Shown here: positions 1 through 9,298 of the stretch, piece after piece
Position numbering within the stretch: the first letter of the stretch is position 1
Layout of the letters: every line of letters starts with the position of its first letter
From: Phycisphaerae bacterium
GTDB taxonomy: Bacteria; Planctomycetota; Phycisphaerae; Sedimentisphaerales; Anaerobacaceae
Assembly: GCA_030615025.1 (NCBI GenBank)
Contig: JAUXAB010000011.1
Coordinates: forward strand, 1-64,000
Length of the DNA: 64,000 nt
Direction of reading: 5' to 3'
Notes under the pieces: generated by a model
Seen by the model: the letters and a program-made list of their open reading frames with translations, nothing else
The model's database searches: none
What the model was told of the DNA's origin: nothing
Translations under genes and position numbers: made by a program

Positions 1-1
1 G

Positions 2-310
2 GTAATAATACAGAAGTCAGTGAGGGAAGGATTTTGTCTTGCTGTCACAGAGGCGCTTTGGAAGGGAACACCAGTTGTAGCCTCAAACGTAGGAGGTATC
101 CCTATCCAAATCGAGGATGGCGAAAATGGATTTTTGCTCGAACCAACAGATACGAAAGGATTTGCAGAAAGAGTCGTTCATCTGCTTAAGAATCCAAGCG
201 AAGCCGAAAGTATGGCGGAAAAGGCGAAAGAAACTGTAAGACAAAAATTTCTCATAACCAGATTATTATCTGATTACCTGTATATGCTGAACTCTATAAT
301 GGGCAAGTAG
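2..310 (+). CDS. Glycosyltransferase family 4/1, C-terminal fragment (5' truncated by window)
   Basis: Frame open from nt 2: VIIQKSVREGFCLAVTEALWKGTPVVASNVGGIPIQIEDGENGFLLEP, typical GT4 donor-binding motif. Confidence 0.88.
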   Translation, partial: VIIQKSVREGFCLAVTEALWKGTPVVASNVGGIPIQIEDGENGFLLEPTDTKGFAERVVHLLKNPSEAESMAEKAKETVRQKFLITRLLSDYLYMLNSIMGK

Positions 311-469
311 GAGCCGGCTGAGTGCCTAATGCCGGACAATTGGTTGAGGTCCACGGTTCTTGTAAAGATATCCGAATTTGTGGGCGGCAAACGATAACCC
401 GCCCCGAAGGGCAAGGTTTCAGGTCCCGCCGGCCCAGATAAATACTTGTCCGCCGAAGGCGGATACGAG

Positions 470-595
470 CTATGAAATACGCTGTACGCTATACGCTAAA
501 CGCTATTTTCTTCCACGCTGTACGCTGTACGCTATACGCTATACGAGACGCTATACGCCATACGAAATACGCTCTACGCTACCCGCTGCTGTACT
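470..595. repeat. Imperfect tandem/dispersed repeat of TACGCTATACGC-type units
   Basis: Repeated tacgctatacgct / tacgctgtacgct words; overlapping ORFs are low-complexity and unlikely to be genes. Confidence 0.7.
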
Positions 596-969
596 TTTTA
601 TGCAAAACAAACCCAATTTTGATAAGGGCCAAAATAAACCTAACCCTTTATATACAAAAGATTTACGGAAATTTTACACCCCTTCGGACAATGAAAAACA
701 AAGCCAATACAAACCCAAAACAAACCCAATCAAACCCAATTTCAAACGGCGCACTTACTCATTGATAGGACCAAATCCAAATTCTTGAATTTTCTCCTCA
801 AAAACCCGGCAGATACGAAAAATCCACCTAAAAACCTGATGCCCTCCCCTTACGATTTGCCCACAAATAAAATCCTTGCATTTGTGGCAGCCACAAAAGA
901 TAATAACAGTTAACTTTCGATAGAAAATTGAAAAATAACCAAAAGTAAATAATCGAAGGAGGTCCAGAA

Positions 970-1683
970 ATGAACGAAAACCAGGCCAAAGAAAGCAGTC
1001 TCGTTGATACTACCGATTGTCTCGAAGCCGTTGGGGTCTTCAGGGGATGGAAAAACTTCTTATTTATAATTATAATTTTGGGCCTTTTGCTGCTGCAGGC
1101 GTCCTTTTGGCTTGTAAATACCGGCTACGTTAAAACCGGTGATGAAATCAAAAGCGACTCACCTGCTGTCGAGGCCAAAGATACAGAGGAAACTAAAGAG
1201 GCGGCGAAAAAAGTAATCGGCGAGCCAAACCAGCCAACCGAGGCAGCACAGCAACAAAAAACCCCTCTCTTTGAGATAACATTCGAGCGGCTGGCCCGGC
1301 TCATCCAATTTGTCGACTTTGTGCTTATACTGGTGGCTATACTTTACTGCCTGATAATACTTTTTAGCTTAAAGGTCTCACTGCTGGGCAGACTCGGCGG
1401 AATAAACCATATCGCCAGAGCATTTTTCCTCTCGCTTGCCTTTATTGTTCTGCTGCTGCCGTGGCAGAGGTTCTTTCCCGGTATAGTTCTCGGAGCGATG
1501 TACACGGGTGACGAGCTACGAAGCCGCTGTGCCGCCGCCGAGGGCTATGATATATTTCATACAACATTGCACTATTTGCGGTTCACCGGCTATTGGCTGC
1601 TGGTGCTGTTACTGCTTATCTTCTCGTGGTGGCGCAGTTGCCGCTGGGCAAAGGCCATCCTTCGTCGGCTGGAGGTAATATAA
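970..1683 (+). CDS. Hypothetical membrane protein
   Basis: Good RBS (aaggaggtccagaaATG); about four hydrophobic segments. Confidence 0.75.
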   Translation: MNENQAKESSLVDTTDCLEAVGVFRGWKNFLFIIIILGLLLLQASFWLVNTGYVKTGDEIKSDSPAVEAKDTEETKEAAKKVIGEPNQPTEAAQQQKTPLFEITFERLARLIQFVDFVLILVAILYCLIILFSLKVSLLGRLGGINHIARAFFLSLAFIVLLLPWQRFFPGIVLGAMYTGDELRSRCAAAEGYDIFHTTLHYLRFTGYWLLVLLLLIFSWWRSCRWAKAILRRLEVI

Positions 1684-1785
1684 AAAGAATAGCCAGGGGC
1701 AAAGAACGCAGGGTCATAAAACTAACGCTAAAACCCTTTCAGGTTTTGGTAGGTCGGGTTGGTTAAATGATAATTGGTTAAATGG

Positions 1786-2078
1786 TTTCCAATTACCAAT
1801 CACCAATTACCAATCACCAGTTACCAATCACCAGTTACCAGTTACCAATTACCAGTTACCAATTACCAGTTACCAATTACCAGTTACCAATTACCAGTTA
1901 CCAATCACCAGTTACCAATTACCAATTACCAGTTACCAATTACCAGTTACCAATTACCAGTTGCCAGTTACCAGTTACCAATTACCAGTTACCAATTACC
2001 AGTTACCAATTACCAGTTACCAATTACCAGTTACCAGTTACCAGTTACCAATTACCAGTTACCAATCACCAGTTACCA
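1786..2078. repeat. 7-bp tandem repeat array (CAGTTAC / CAATTAC / CAATCAC)
   Basis: About 290 bp of continuous heptamer variants visible directly; ORFs inside read as NYQLPITSYQLP. Confidence 0.95.
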
Positions 2079-3118
2079 TGTGAGAGAGCGTAATCTGTGA
2101 GTACACGTAAGTTTTCAGGCGGAGTGTCACGAGTAACTTCACAGCCGGCACCAACAATAAAATTGCTGCCCGCCTCTTTATGGCATTGCTCTATTGCTTG
2201 ATATATTTTCTCCGGTGTGCCATTCCGAAGGACCGATACAGGGTCGATATTGCCGCAGATAATCTGAGCCTGCCCCATTTTTTCCCGAGCATCCGAGACC
2301 TCGACAAGATAGTCCAGGTCAACGATTTCACAACCCAGACGCCCAATATTTTCGAGAATGGCCCGCGTGTTGCCGCAAATATGCAGCCGTACAGCAGCCC
2401 CCAGCTTGTGGACGCCGTCTATCAGCTTCTTTTCATAGGGCCAGACAAATTCTTCATATAGCTGGGGGCCAACAAGAGAAGCTGCGGCATCCCCCATGCC
2501 CATCACGTCCACACCCGCTTCAATCTGGAACTTAGCAAAGTTCAGTTCCATTTCATTTGCAAATTCGAACAGGTCACGAATAAAGCCGGGATCATCATAG
2601 AAGTCCATCATTAAAGTATCGATGCCGCGCAGATCGGCACCCTCAGCACAAGGCCCTTCAATCCAGCCTTCGATAATCTTATCGTCGCCTATTTTGTCCT
2701 TAAAAAGCGCAACCGCTTCGACCCTATCCTGCATTCGGCACGCGCCTTGAACATCGGGCATTTTCAGAGAGGCCAGTTTGGTCTTATCGGCCAGCAATGC
2801 ATTATGATTATCGATAGCCGGCGGAGAATTTTCTGAATAGATGATTGAGGCTCCACAGTCCGCCGCCTCACGGGTAGGGTCGGATATAACAGAGACATGG
2901 TCGAAATCGAAATCTTGCGCTATTCTCAACTGGCCCTCGACCAAAACTCTATGGTCGGTCGCGTAGTCATAGTACTTTTTGCCGATACGGTCACAGGCAA
3001 ATTGCATGGTGATAGGCATAAGAGGCAAATGGTCTACCTGCCCGCCGCGGAGCCTCGTAAAGATGCGTTCTCGACTGGTTGTATGTTTTTCGTTCATAGT
3101 TTTCTGACCTATGTGCAT
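2066..3118 (-). CDS. Uroporphyrinogen decarboxylase-family protein (URO-D/MtaA-type fold)
   Basis: Motifs DHLPLMPI, GPCAEGADLRG, HICGNTRAILENIGRLGCEIVDLDYLV, ICGNIDPVSVL. Confidence 0.85.
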   Translation of the reverse strand: MHIGQKTMNEKHTTSRERIFTRLRGGQVDHLPLMPITMQFACDRIGKKYYDYATDHRVLVEGQLRIAQDFDFDHVSVISDPTREAADCGASIIYSENSPPAIDNHNALLADKTKLASLKMPDVQGACRMQDRVEAVALFKDKIGDDKIIEGWIEGPCAEGADLRGIDTLMMDFYDDPGFIRDLFEFANEMELNFAKFQIEAGVDVMGMGDAAASLVGPQLYEEFVWPYEKKLIDGVHKLGAAVRLHICGNTRAILENIGRLGCEIVDLDYLVEVSDAREKMGQAQIICGNIDPVSVLRNGTPEKIYQAIEQCHKEAGSNFIVGAGCEVTRDTPPENLRVLTDYALSHGNW

Positions 3119-3354
3119 ATCATTATAGAACCAACGCGGCCAATATTGTTACAAAAAACAGGTGCCAATCTCTACTTAGTTTTCATATTTCTGAGTTTCT
3201 ATTCAATCACGCTATGCTTAGCCTCGGTTTACAGATATTTCTGCTCCTCACCGCTGCGGTTCAAATCGACACCGTCCGCTCTCAGCACATCCAGTAAATC
3301 AGCGCCGGCCGTCCCGCCGTTAATCGTCAAACGCAGCAGCATTTTTTTGCCTCT

Positions 3355-3475
3355 GAAATTGGCTTTAATTGGCTTTGTTTGGCTTTGTATTGGGTTTGTT
3401 TTGGCATTGTATTGGCTTTAATTGGCTTTAATTGGCTTTGATTGGGTTCGTTTGGGTTCGTTTTGGGTTCGTTTT
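3355..3475. repeat. Short repeats of TTGGCTTTA/TTGGGTTCGTT type
   Basis: Repeated ttggctttaattggctttg...ttgggttcg words; encodes the low-complexity 'NEPNQSQLKPIKAN' ORF on the minus strand. Confidence 0.75.
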
Positions 3476-4360
3476 TCCCGCGTTGACCAAGTGTCTTATT
3501 TTCATAATCCTTTGTTATCGCTTTATTTACAATCATTTGACTTCCCGGGAAATTGGGTTCGTTTTGCATAAAAAGGTGCGATTTGTAGAGGACTCTCTAC
3601 AGTTGTAAAGGAAAGAAGGCATAGCCACAAAGGCACTAAGGCACAAAGTGGATTTTGGGACGTTTAGGCGGTTTGGGAGTATTTGGGCTTCGGTAGCCAT
3701 GTGTAACACCCCTTTCTGACTGAAATGTCTATTAAACTGACGCCTGCTGGCGTCTCGTGTTTACTTACAGGTAAACATACGAGCATATTAACATATTATC
3801 AAACAAAAGTCAACAAAAAAATAAAAAAAAGTGCTTTATTTAACCGCAGATCCATTCGACTACTTCGACAAGCTCAGTGTAAACAAGCTCAGGACAAGTT
3901 TTTTGTTTTCAGTTTGACAATTGTAACAATACTATATAAGTATATGCATATATACTTATGGACTGCTTTAAGAATCGTGGTTTTTGAAAGAGGGCGTTGT
4001 GGTTTTTGAAAGAGGGATTTGGGGTGGAGATTTTTTTATTTTTTTCAGATTTGGCCGGGTACTATGTGCGCTTTTGGTCGCGCATTTTACCTATTTTAAC
4101 GCGCCACAGAGACACAAAGGCACGAAGAATATAGCCACAGAGAACAAAGAGAGAAAAAAGTTTATCAGGTAATCAGGTAAACAGGAAGTGGATATCAGGG
4201 GGACAGGATAACAGGAGTTTTAGCCACAAAAAAGCCCAAAATGCACAAAAGGCACAAAAAAATGACCAAAAAAGTGCTTTATTAAACCGCAGATTACACA
4301 GATTTTTAACCGCAGATTGAGCAGATTATTACGGATTACAGGCGGCGAAAGACCCCAATG

Positions 4361-4425
4361 AGATAACGCTTCGCTATCTCACCCCGATGAGATAACGCTT
4401 TGCTATCTCATGGGGTAAACGGGGC
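4361..4425. repeat. Two tandem copies of a hairpin-forming unit TGAGATAACGCTTYGCTATCTCA
   Basis: gatgagataacgcttcgctatctcaccccgatgagataacgctttgctatctcatgggg. Confidence 0.7.
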
Positions 4426-4568
4426 AGGGATTAGAGGATTTGAACAGGAGAACAGGGCAGGGGGCATAGCTGTTTTTTTCTCTTGAATTGTTATATCCCC
4501 CGTGCTATAGCCACTTGTGTATATTGTAATTGATTTTCCTTTCATTTTATCATTTGGAGGTTATTGCC

Positions 4569-6002
4569 ATGTGTGAACACTGTACACGACGGGAGTTCCT
4601 GGGAGCAGGAGTGGCCAGTGGGATGATTCTCGCAGGCGCAACATGGACGCACACCTGGGCTTCGCAATCACCGCCTGCCCAAATCCGGGGAAAGTCACGA
4701 ATCTGCGTCGTCTTCACCGGCACGCCCGTACCGGAGGACCGCAATTGGGGAGCCGACGCCGGGCAAATAGAGGCCATGAAAAGCCGGCTGGCCAAGGCGG
4801 AAAAGAAGCTGGGAAACATCGAACTAATAATTGGGCAGTCGAGGAATGCCCAGCAAACGGCAGCTCTGTTAGAAAAGGCGGGGCCGGGGGCACCGGTCCT
4901 TGCGATCAACGTGCAAAACTTTGCCTTAACAAGGGTAGTGAAGCCGATTCTTGACGGGTCGCATCCCATGGTGTTTTTCTCACTGCCGGCCAGCGGTCAC
5001 GATTGGATGTATGCTCCCCGTTGGCATAGTAGGGGACATCGCGTCACCCTTCTGGCCAGCAGAGACTACGACGAGCTCGAACGAGCCCTTCGTCTGCTGA
5101 GGGTAATTCCTATGATGAAGCAGACTCGGATCCTCCTGTTCCCTCCGGCCCGAGGTACGAAGCCTGCCCAGTCTCCGGATCAAGTCAAGAAGCGTTTGGG
5201 TGCCGATGTCGTAGCCATAGAAGAGAAGACCTTCGACGAGATGATTTCCGCCGCGGAAGACAACGCCGTTCGAGCCGAGATCAACCGCTGGACAAAGAAC
5301 GCGAAGGAAATCATTGAACCGAACAAAGAGGACATCAGAAAGGCCGCCCGCGTCAGTGTGGCGCTGCAACGCTTAATGGAGCAGGAAAGGGCCCAAGGAT
5401 TAGCTGTGGGCACGTGTATGGGATGGTTGTCAAAAGGATTTCCCTGCCTGGGATTTGCCCGTCTTCGCGACAACGGTATTCCCGCGGCGTGCGAGGGTGA
5501 CATGGACTCATTGTTGACCATGCTCCTGTTTCAATATATGATCGATCGTCCCGGATTCCAAGGCAACGCTACATTCGATACCTCTCGCAACGCTTTGTGG
5601 ACCGCCCATTGCACGGCACCGCTGAAGATGGATGGTCCCAATGGCAAGGAAGCGCCATACCTGCTGCGCGGGCATTCCGAGGTCGGCGGCAGCGGCTGTG
5701 TACCCGAAATCCAATACCGCCTTGGCGAGACCATCACCCGTACCAAGCTGATCAATTTAGATACGATACTGGCCTCGACGGGCAAGATCATCGAAGTTCC
5801 GGAGAAGTCGGTCCACGGTTGTCGCACCCAGATCGTCACCGAAGTTAGTGATGCAGCGAAGATGGCCGCCAACTGGAGCAGTGCCCTTGAGACCGAGGAC
5901 GCTATGACGCTGCTGCACCGTGTGGTGTTCTACGGCGACCACATGGAAAACGTGCACCACCTCGCACGGTTGATGGACATGAAAGTTGTCCAGGAAGGCT
6001 GA
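4569..6002 (+). CDS. Hypothetical Tat-exported protein
   Basis: N-terminal CTRREFLGAGVASGMILAGATWTHTWA twin-arginine signal; long uninterrupted ORF. Confidence 0.8.
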   Translation: MCEHCTRREFLGAGVASGMILAGATWTHTWASQSPPAQIRGKSRICVVFTGTPVPEDRNWGADAGQIEAMKSRLAKAEKKLGNIELIIGQSRNAQQTAALLEKAGPGAPVLAINVQNFALTRVVKPILDGSHPMVFFSLPASGHDWMYAPRWHSRGHRVTLLASRDYDELERALRLLRVIPMMKQTRILLFPPARGTKPAQSPDQVKKRLGADVVAIEEKTFDEMISAAEDNAVRAEINRWTKNAKEIIEPNKEDIRKAARVSVALQRLMEQERAQGLAVGTCMGWLSKGFPCLGFARLRDNGIPAACEGDMDSLLTMLLFQYMIDRPGFQGNATFDTSRNALWTAHCTAPLKMDGPNGKEAPYLLRGHSEVGGSGCVPEIQYRLGETITRTKLINLDTILASTGKIIEVPEKSVHGCRTQIVTEVSDAAKMAANWSSALETEDAMTLLHRVVFYGDHMENVHHLARLMDMKVVQEG

Positions 6003-6308
6003 ACGAACAACTGAATTGCGAATCTTAGGATACCGTGAAGCGTGAAGCGATAATTTCATATTTCAGATCTCATATTTCAAATTCAGTTGGCAGTCTCCGT
6101 TTCGTTTACTGAACCAGTCCACTATTGTTCTGTTCGAGCCGCTTAAGTACGTTTTGCGTGCATCCGGCGTAGAAGTGACCTTGCTTCTGTGAAAACAGAA
6201 CATCCACATAGTTGTACCTGACCATATTATCTCTTACCTCAGGCGATTCAATGAGAGATTGGGCTCAAAGATGTACCACGCCATTAGACCCCGGTTAGAT
6301 AACGCTTA

Positions 6309-7556
6309 CTATTCAACTACTTTGGCATCGCGAAGAATATTCGCCTCCGCGGTAATCCCAAGGCCGGGCCCGGTGGGTACGTTTATGGCACCATTTTTCA
6401 GCCGAAGAGGCGGATCGTACCAGGGCCCTGTCTTATCCAAGCCGCCCTTATACTCGTGGAAATCCCCGATGTTCGGCGTGCATGAGGCGAAGTGGAGCAC
6501 GTCAACGTAACCAACGCCGCCCCCGGACATGTGAGGTATAACAGTCATGCCCGCCTCAGCAGCCATACGAGCTACGCGGATGGCACGAATGAATCCGCCA
6601 TTATAATGCAGATCCGGCTGGACGATTTGCACCGCACTATTGTGGACCATCCAGCGAAAACGACGAAGGCTGGTTTCCTGCTCTCCGCCAGCGATGGGAA
6701 TCGAGAGGGCGTCGGCTACGCATTTGGTTTCTTCGAGGTGATCGAGGGGACAGGGCTCCTCGAACATATTGATGTTGTGGTCCTGCATAAGCTTGCCGAT
6801 CTCTGTGGCTTTACGGCAGTCGTAGGAACCATTTGCATCTGCGTATATAGTGACCTTGTCACCAAGGGCCTTACGCACAAGGCGAATCAGACCTTCGCTG
6901 CGGCCTGGCATCGAGTCGGCATTATTACTCATACGCCCGCCGACCTTGAACTTGATGGCTCCGGCTCCAGTTCGCTCAATGTGTTTCGCTAAGATGTCCA
7001 CCTCCTGCTGCGGTGTGGTGTGGCGATTGCCGCTGGCGACGTAGATGGGAATTCCACGGCGGATCACACCACCAAGCAGCTCACCGACGGATTTATCCAT
7101 TATCTTACCGAGAAGGTCCAGGATGCTGAATTCCACCCATGCAACGCAGCACCACAGGGCCACACCGGACAACTTGTAATTGCTGCGATAGACATATACT
7201 CCGTCAATAAGTGACTCAAGGTCACGGGCATCTTTGCCAATAAAAAAGGGTATAATCAACTGCTGCAGAATCGGGTATAGATATGCGGCGCGACTATTGG
7301 TGACGGCAATGCCGACAGCCCCATCGGTAGATGTCGTGCGAACAAGAAAGTCTCTTTGATTTCGCAGCAACTCAATTGAGGCAATTTTTACCGGCGATTT
7401 GATGGAAGCAATTTTTAGAACCGGCGCAGCAGCAGCTTTGTCCAGTTGAGCGAGGCTTTCCCTGCGAGGCCCAGCTGCGGACACATGGCTCCGCGCCATC
7501 GCACATACACCGGCACCGAGACCTGACTTGATAAAAATACGACGATTAAGCTTCAT
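6309..7556 (-). CDS. Enolase-superfamily (mandelate racemase/muconate lactonizing enzyme-like) protein with N-terminal signal
   Basis: IKFKVGGRM, YADANGSYD, FEEPCPLDH, GGEQ, VQPDLHYNGG motifs. Confidence 0.88.
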   Translation of the reverse strand: MKLNRRIFIKSGLGAGVCAMARSHVSAAGPRRESLAQLDKAAAAPVLKIASIKSPVKIASIELLRNQRDFLVRTTSTDGAVGIAVTNSRAAYLYPILQQLIIPFFIGKDARDLESLIDGVYVYRSNYKLSGVALWCCVAWVEFSILDLLGKIMDKSVGELLGGVIRRGIPIYVASGNRHTTPQQEVDILAKHIERTGAGAIKFKVGGRMSNNADSMPGRSEGLIRLVRKALGDKVTIYADANGSYDCRKATEIGKLMQDHNINMFEEPCPLDHLEETKCVADALSIPIAGGEQETSLRRFRWMVHNSAVQIVQPDLHYNGGFIRAIRVARMAAEAGMTVIPHMSGGGVGYVDVLHFASCTPNIGDFHEYKGGLDKTGPWYDPPLRLKNGAINVPTGPGLGITAEANILRDAKVVE

Positions 7557-7625
7557 TGTGAGCCTCCTGCGGTTTTAGTTAACTCTGTTGGCGACATTTA
7601 CTATCAGATACGTTTGGACGTTGGT

Positions 7626-8864
7626 TCAGTCAAAGAAACCAGAACCGCTCCCCAGGTTCTTTCGACACACATCCTCATTCAGTTCTATACCCAGTCCAGG
7701 TTTGTTGGGGATTTCCAGGTACCCATCTTTGTAGATTGGGCCATCGCGTTTTATAATGTCCTGCCAGTAAGGCAACTCCACGCTGTCGGATTCGAGGGCT
7801 ATGAAGGAGCGGATAGCCATGCAGGCGTGCCCCGAAGCGATGGTTCCGACCGGCGAGCACATGTTATGGCAGAGCATGTTAATATAGTACAGGTCGGCCC
7901 AGTCTGCGATTCTTTTTATCTCAAGAAGGCCGCCGCACTTTTGCGTGTCCGGCTGGATGATGTCGCATGCCTGCTTTTCGATGAACGGGCGAAATGCCTG
8001 GCGTGTGAACAGGTTTTCACCGGTCGCAATGGGGACTTTGCTGACGGCGGTCAGCCGGGCGAAGGCGTCGGCGTTTTCAGGTGGCATAGGGTCCTCAAGA
8101 AACCACAAATTAAGGTGTTCGATCATTTGAACGAAGCGAATCGCGTCGCGGGTGTTGTATCCCCAGTGCAGATCGACACCCAGTGGAAAGTCGGGCCCAA
8201 GTTCGGCCCTAATGGCCTCCAGTATTTTCACCCATGCCTTCATATCCTGCGATGAAAGTGTGCGGTTCCATCTCTCACCGCGGAACCGGTTCAGGTCGAA
8301 CTTCATAGCTTTGAAGCCATAGGCTTTTGACCGCTGTGCTTCCTGGACCCACGGTTTTGGATCGAGAGTATTTGGTGAACCGGTATCGTGATAAATCAGC
8401 AGTTTGTTGCGAAACTTGCCGCCCAAAAGGACATACACAGGGACGTTGAGTATCTTACCGGCCAGGTCCCACAGGGCCGTTTCAATCCCTGAGATTGCGC
8501 CAGTAAGCGAACCCGAGCGAGAACCTTGTCCAACGCCCGCATCCATCATCCTGTGCCACAAATAATCCACCTGCAGCGGGTCCTGACCGATGATTTGTCG
8601 CTTGATACTGTTGATGTGACTGATAATCCCGGCACGGTTATAGGCTTCACCAAGGCCGTAGAGACCGGAGTCGGTAGTCACCTTTACCAGGTGCGCATCG
8701 TAATAGGTCAACCTCACAGAGGCGGTCTTGACATCACGAATTTTTACTTTTCCTAATTCGGTGGCGGCCTTAGGTACCGCCTGCACTATTCGGGACCTTT
8801 CGGCCAGAAAACCCGCTGCCGCGATACCACCGGCTGCAGCAAAAAACTTTCTGCGATTTAGCAT
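7626..8864 (-). CDS. Enolase-superfamily (mandelate racemase/galactonate dehydratase-like) protein with signal peptide
   Basis: GLYGLGEAYNRAG, MKFDLNRFRGE, GVDLHWGYN, FLEDPMPPEN, IATGENLF, IQPDTQKCGG. Confidence 0.88.
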   Translation of the reverse strand: MLNRRKFFAAAGGIAAAGFLAERSRIVQAVPKAATELGKVKIRDVKTASVRLTYYDAHLVKVTTDSGLYGLGEAYNRAGIISHINSIKRQIIGQDPLQVDYLWHRMMDAGVGQGSRSGSLTGAISGIETALWDLAGKILNVPVYVLLGGKFRNKLLIYHDTGSPNTLDPKPWVQEAQRSKAYGFKAMKFDLNRFRGERWNRTLSSQDMKAWVKILEAIRAELGPDFPLGVDLHWGYNTRDAIRFVQMIEHLNLWFLEDPMPPENADAFARLTAVSKVPIATGENLFTRQAFRPFIEKQACDIIQPDTQKCGGLLEIKRIADWADLYYINMLCHNMCSPVGTIASGHACMAIRSFIALESDSVELPYWQDIIKRDGPIYKDGYLEIPNKPGLGIELNEDVCRKNLGSGSGFFD

Positions 8865-9298
8865 TGGCTTACCTCCTTATTGCGATTCTTCAGAAACGAT
8901 AGATTATCTGCAAAAGATACCTTTCTCATCTTCCGGCGTCCCCTCCGAACCACCGACCTCCTCTGTATAACTCATCGTTGCAGCTTCACCACAACATACG
9001 GCACTTCTTGTTCCAAAACGGGATTTGAAAGAACCGAATGCACGTCAGTTAGCATTAGCAATTGTTGAGATATACCAAACTTCGCTGAAAATAACAAGCC
9101 CGGATTTTATGTATTTGCTTATTCAGGAGAAGCCATTCTCACAAAATTTCGCTGGCAAATGTTACAAAATCTTGCTACACTACCGCTGTCTCGTGTTTTC
9201 ACCCCGCACCAATTAGACGCGAGCCCCGTAAGACCAACGGCTAACTTACGGGGTGAGCCTAAGCTCAATTGGTGGGGGGTGAGAGGGTAAAAGCTCAG

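Noticed and set aside
378-788. ORFs at 378-788 and 472-765
   Set aside because: Low-complexity translations of repeat DNA (NKPN / TACGC words); no coding-like composition.
1774-2100. ORFs reading NYQLPITSYQLP
   Set aside because: Pure translation of the heptamer repeat in more than one frame.
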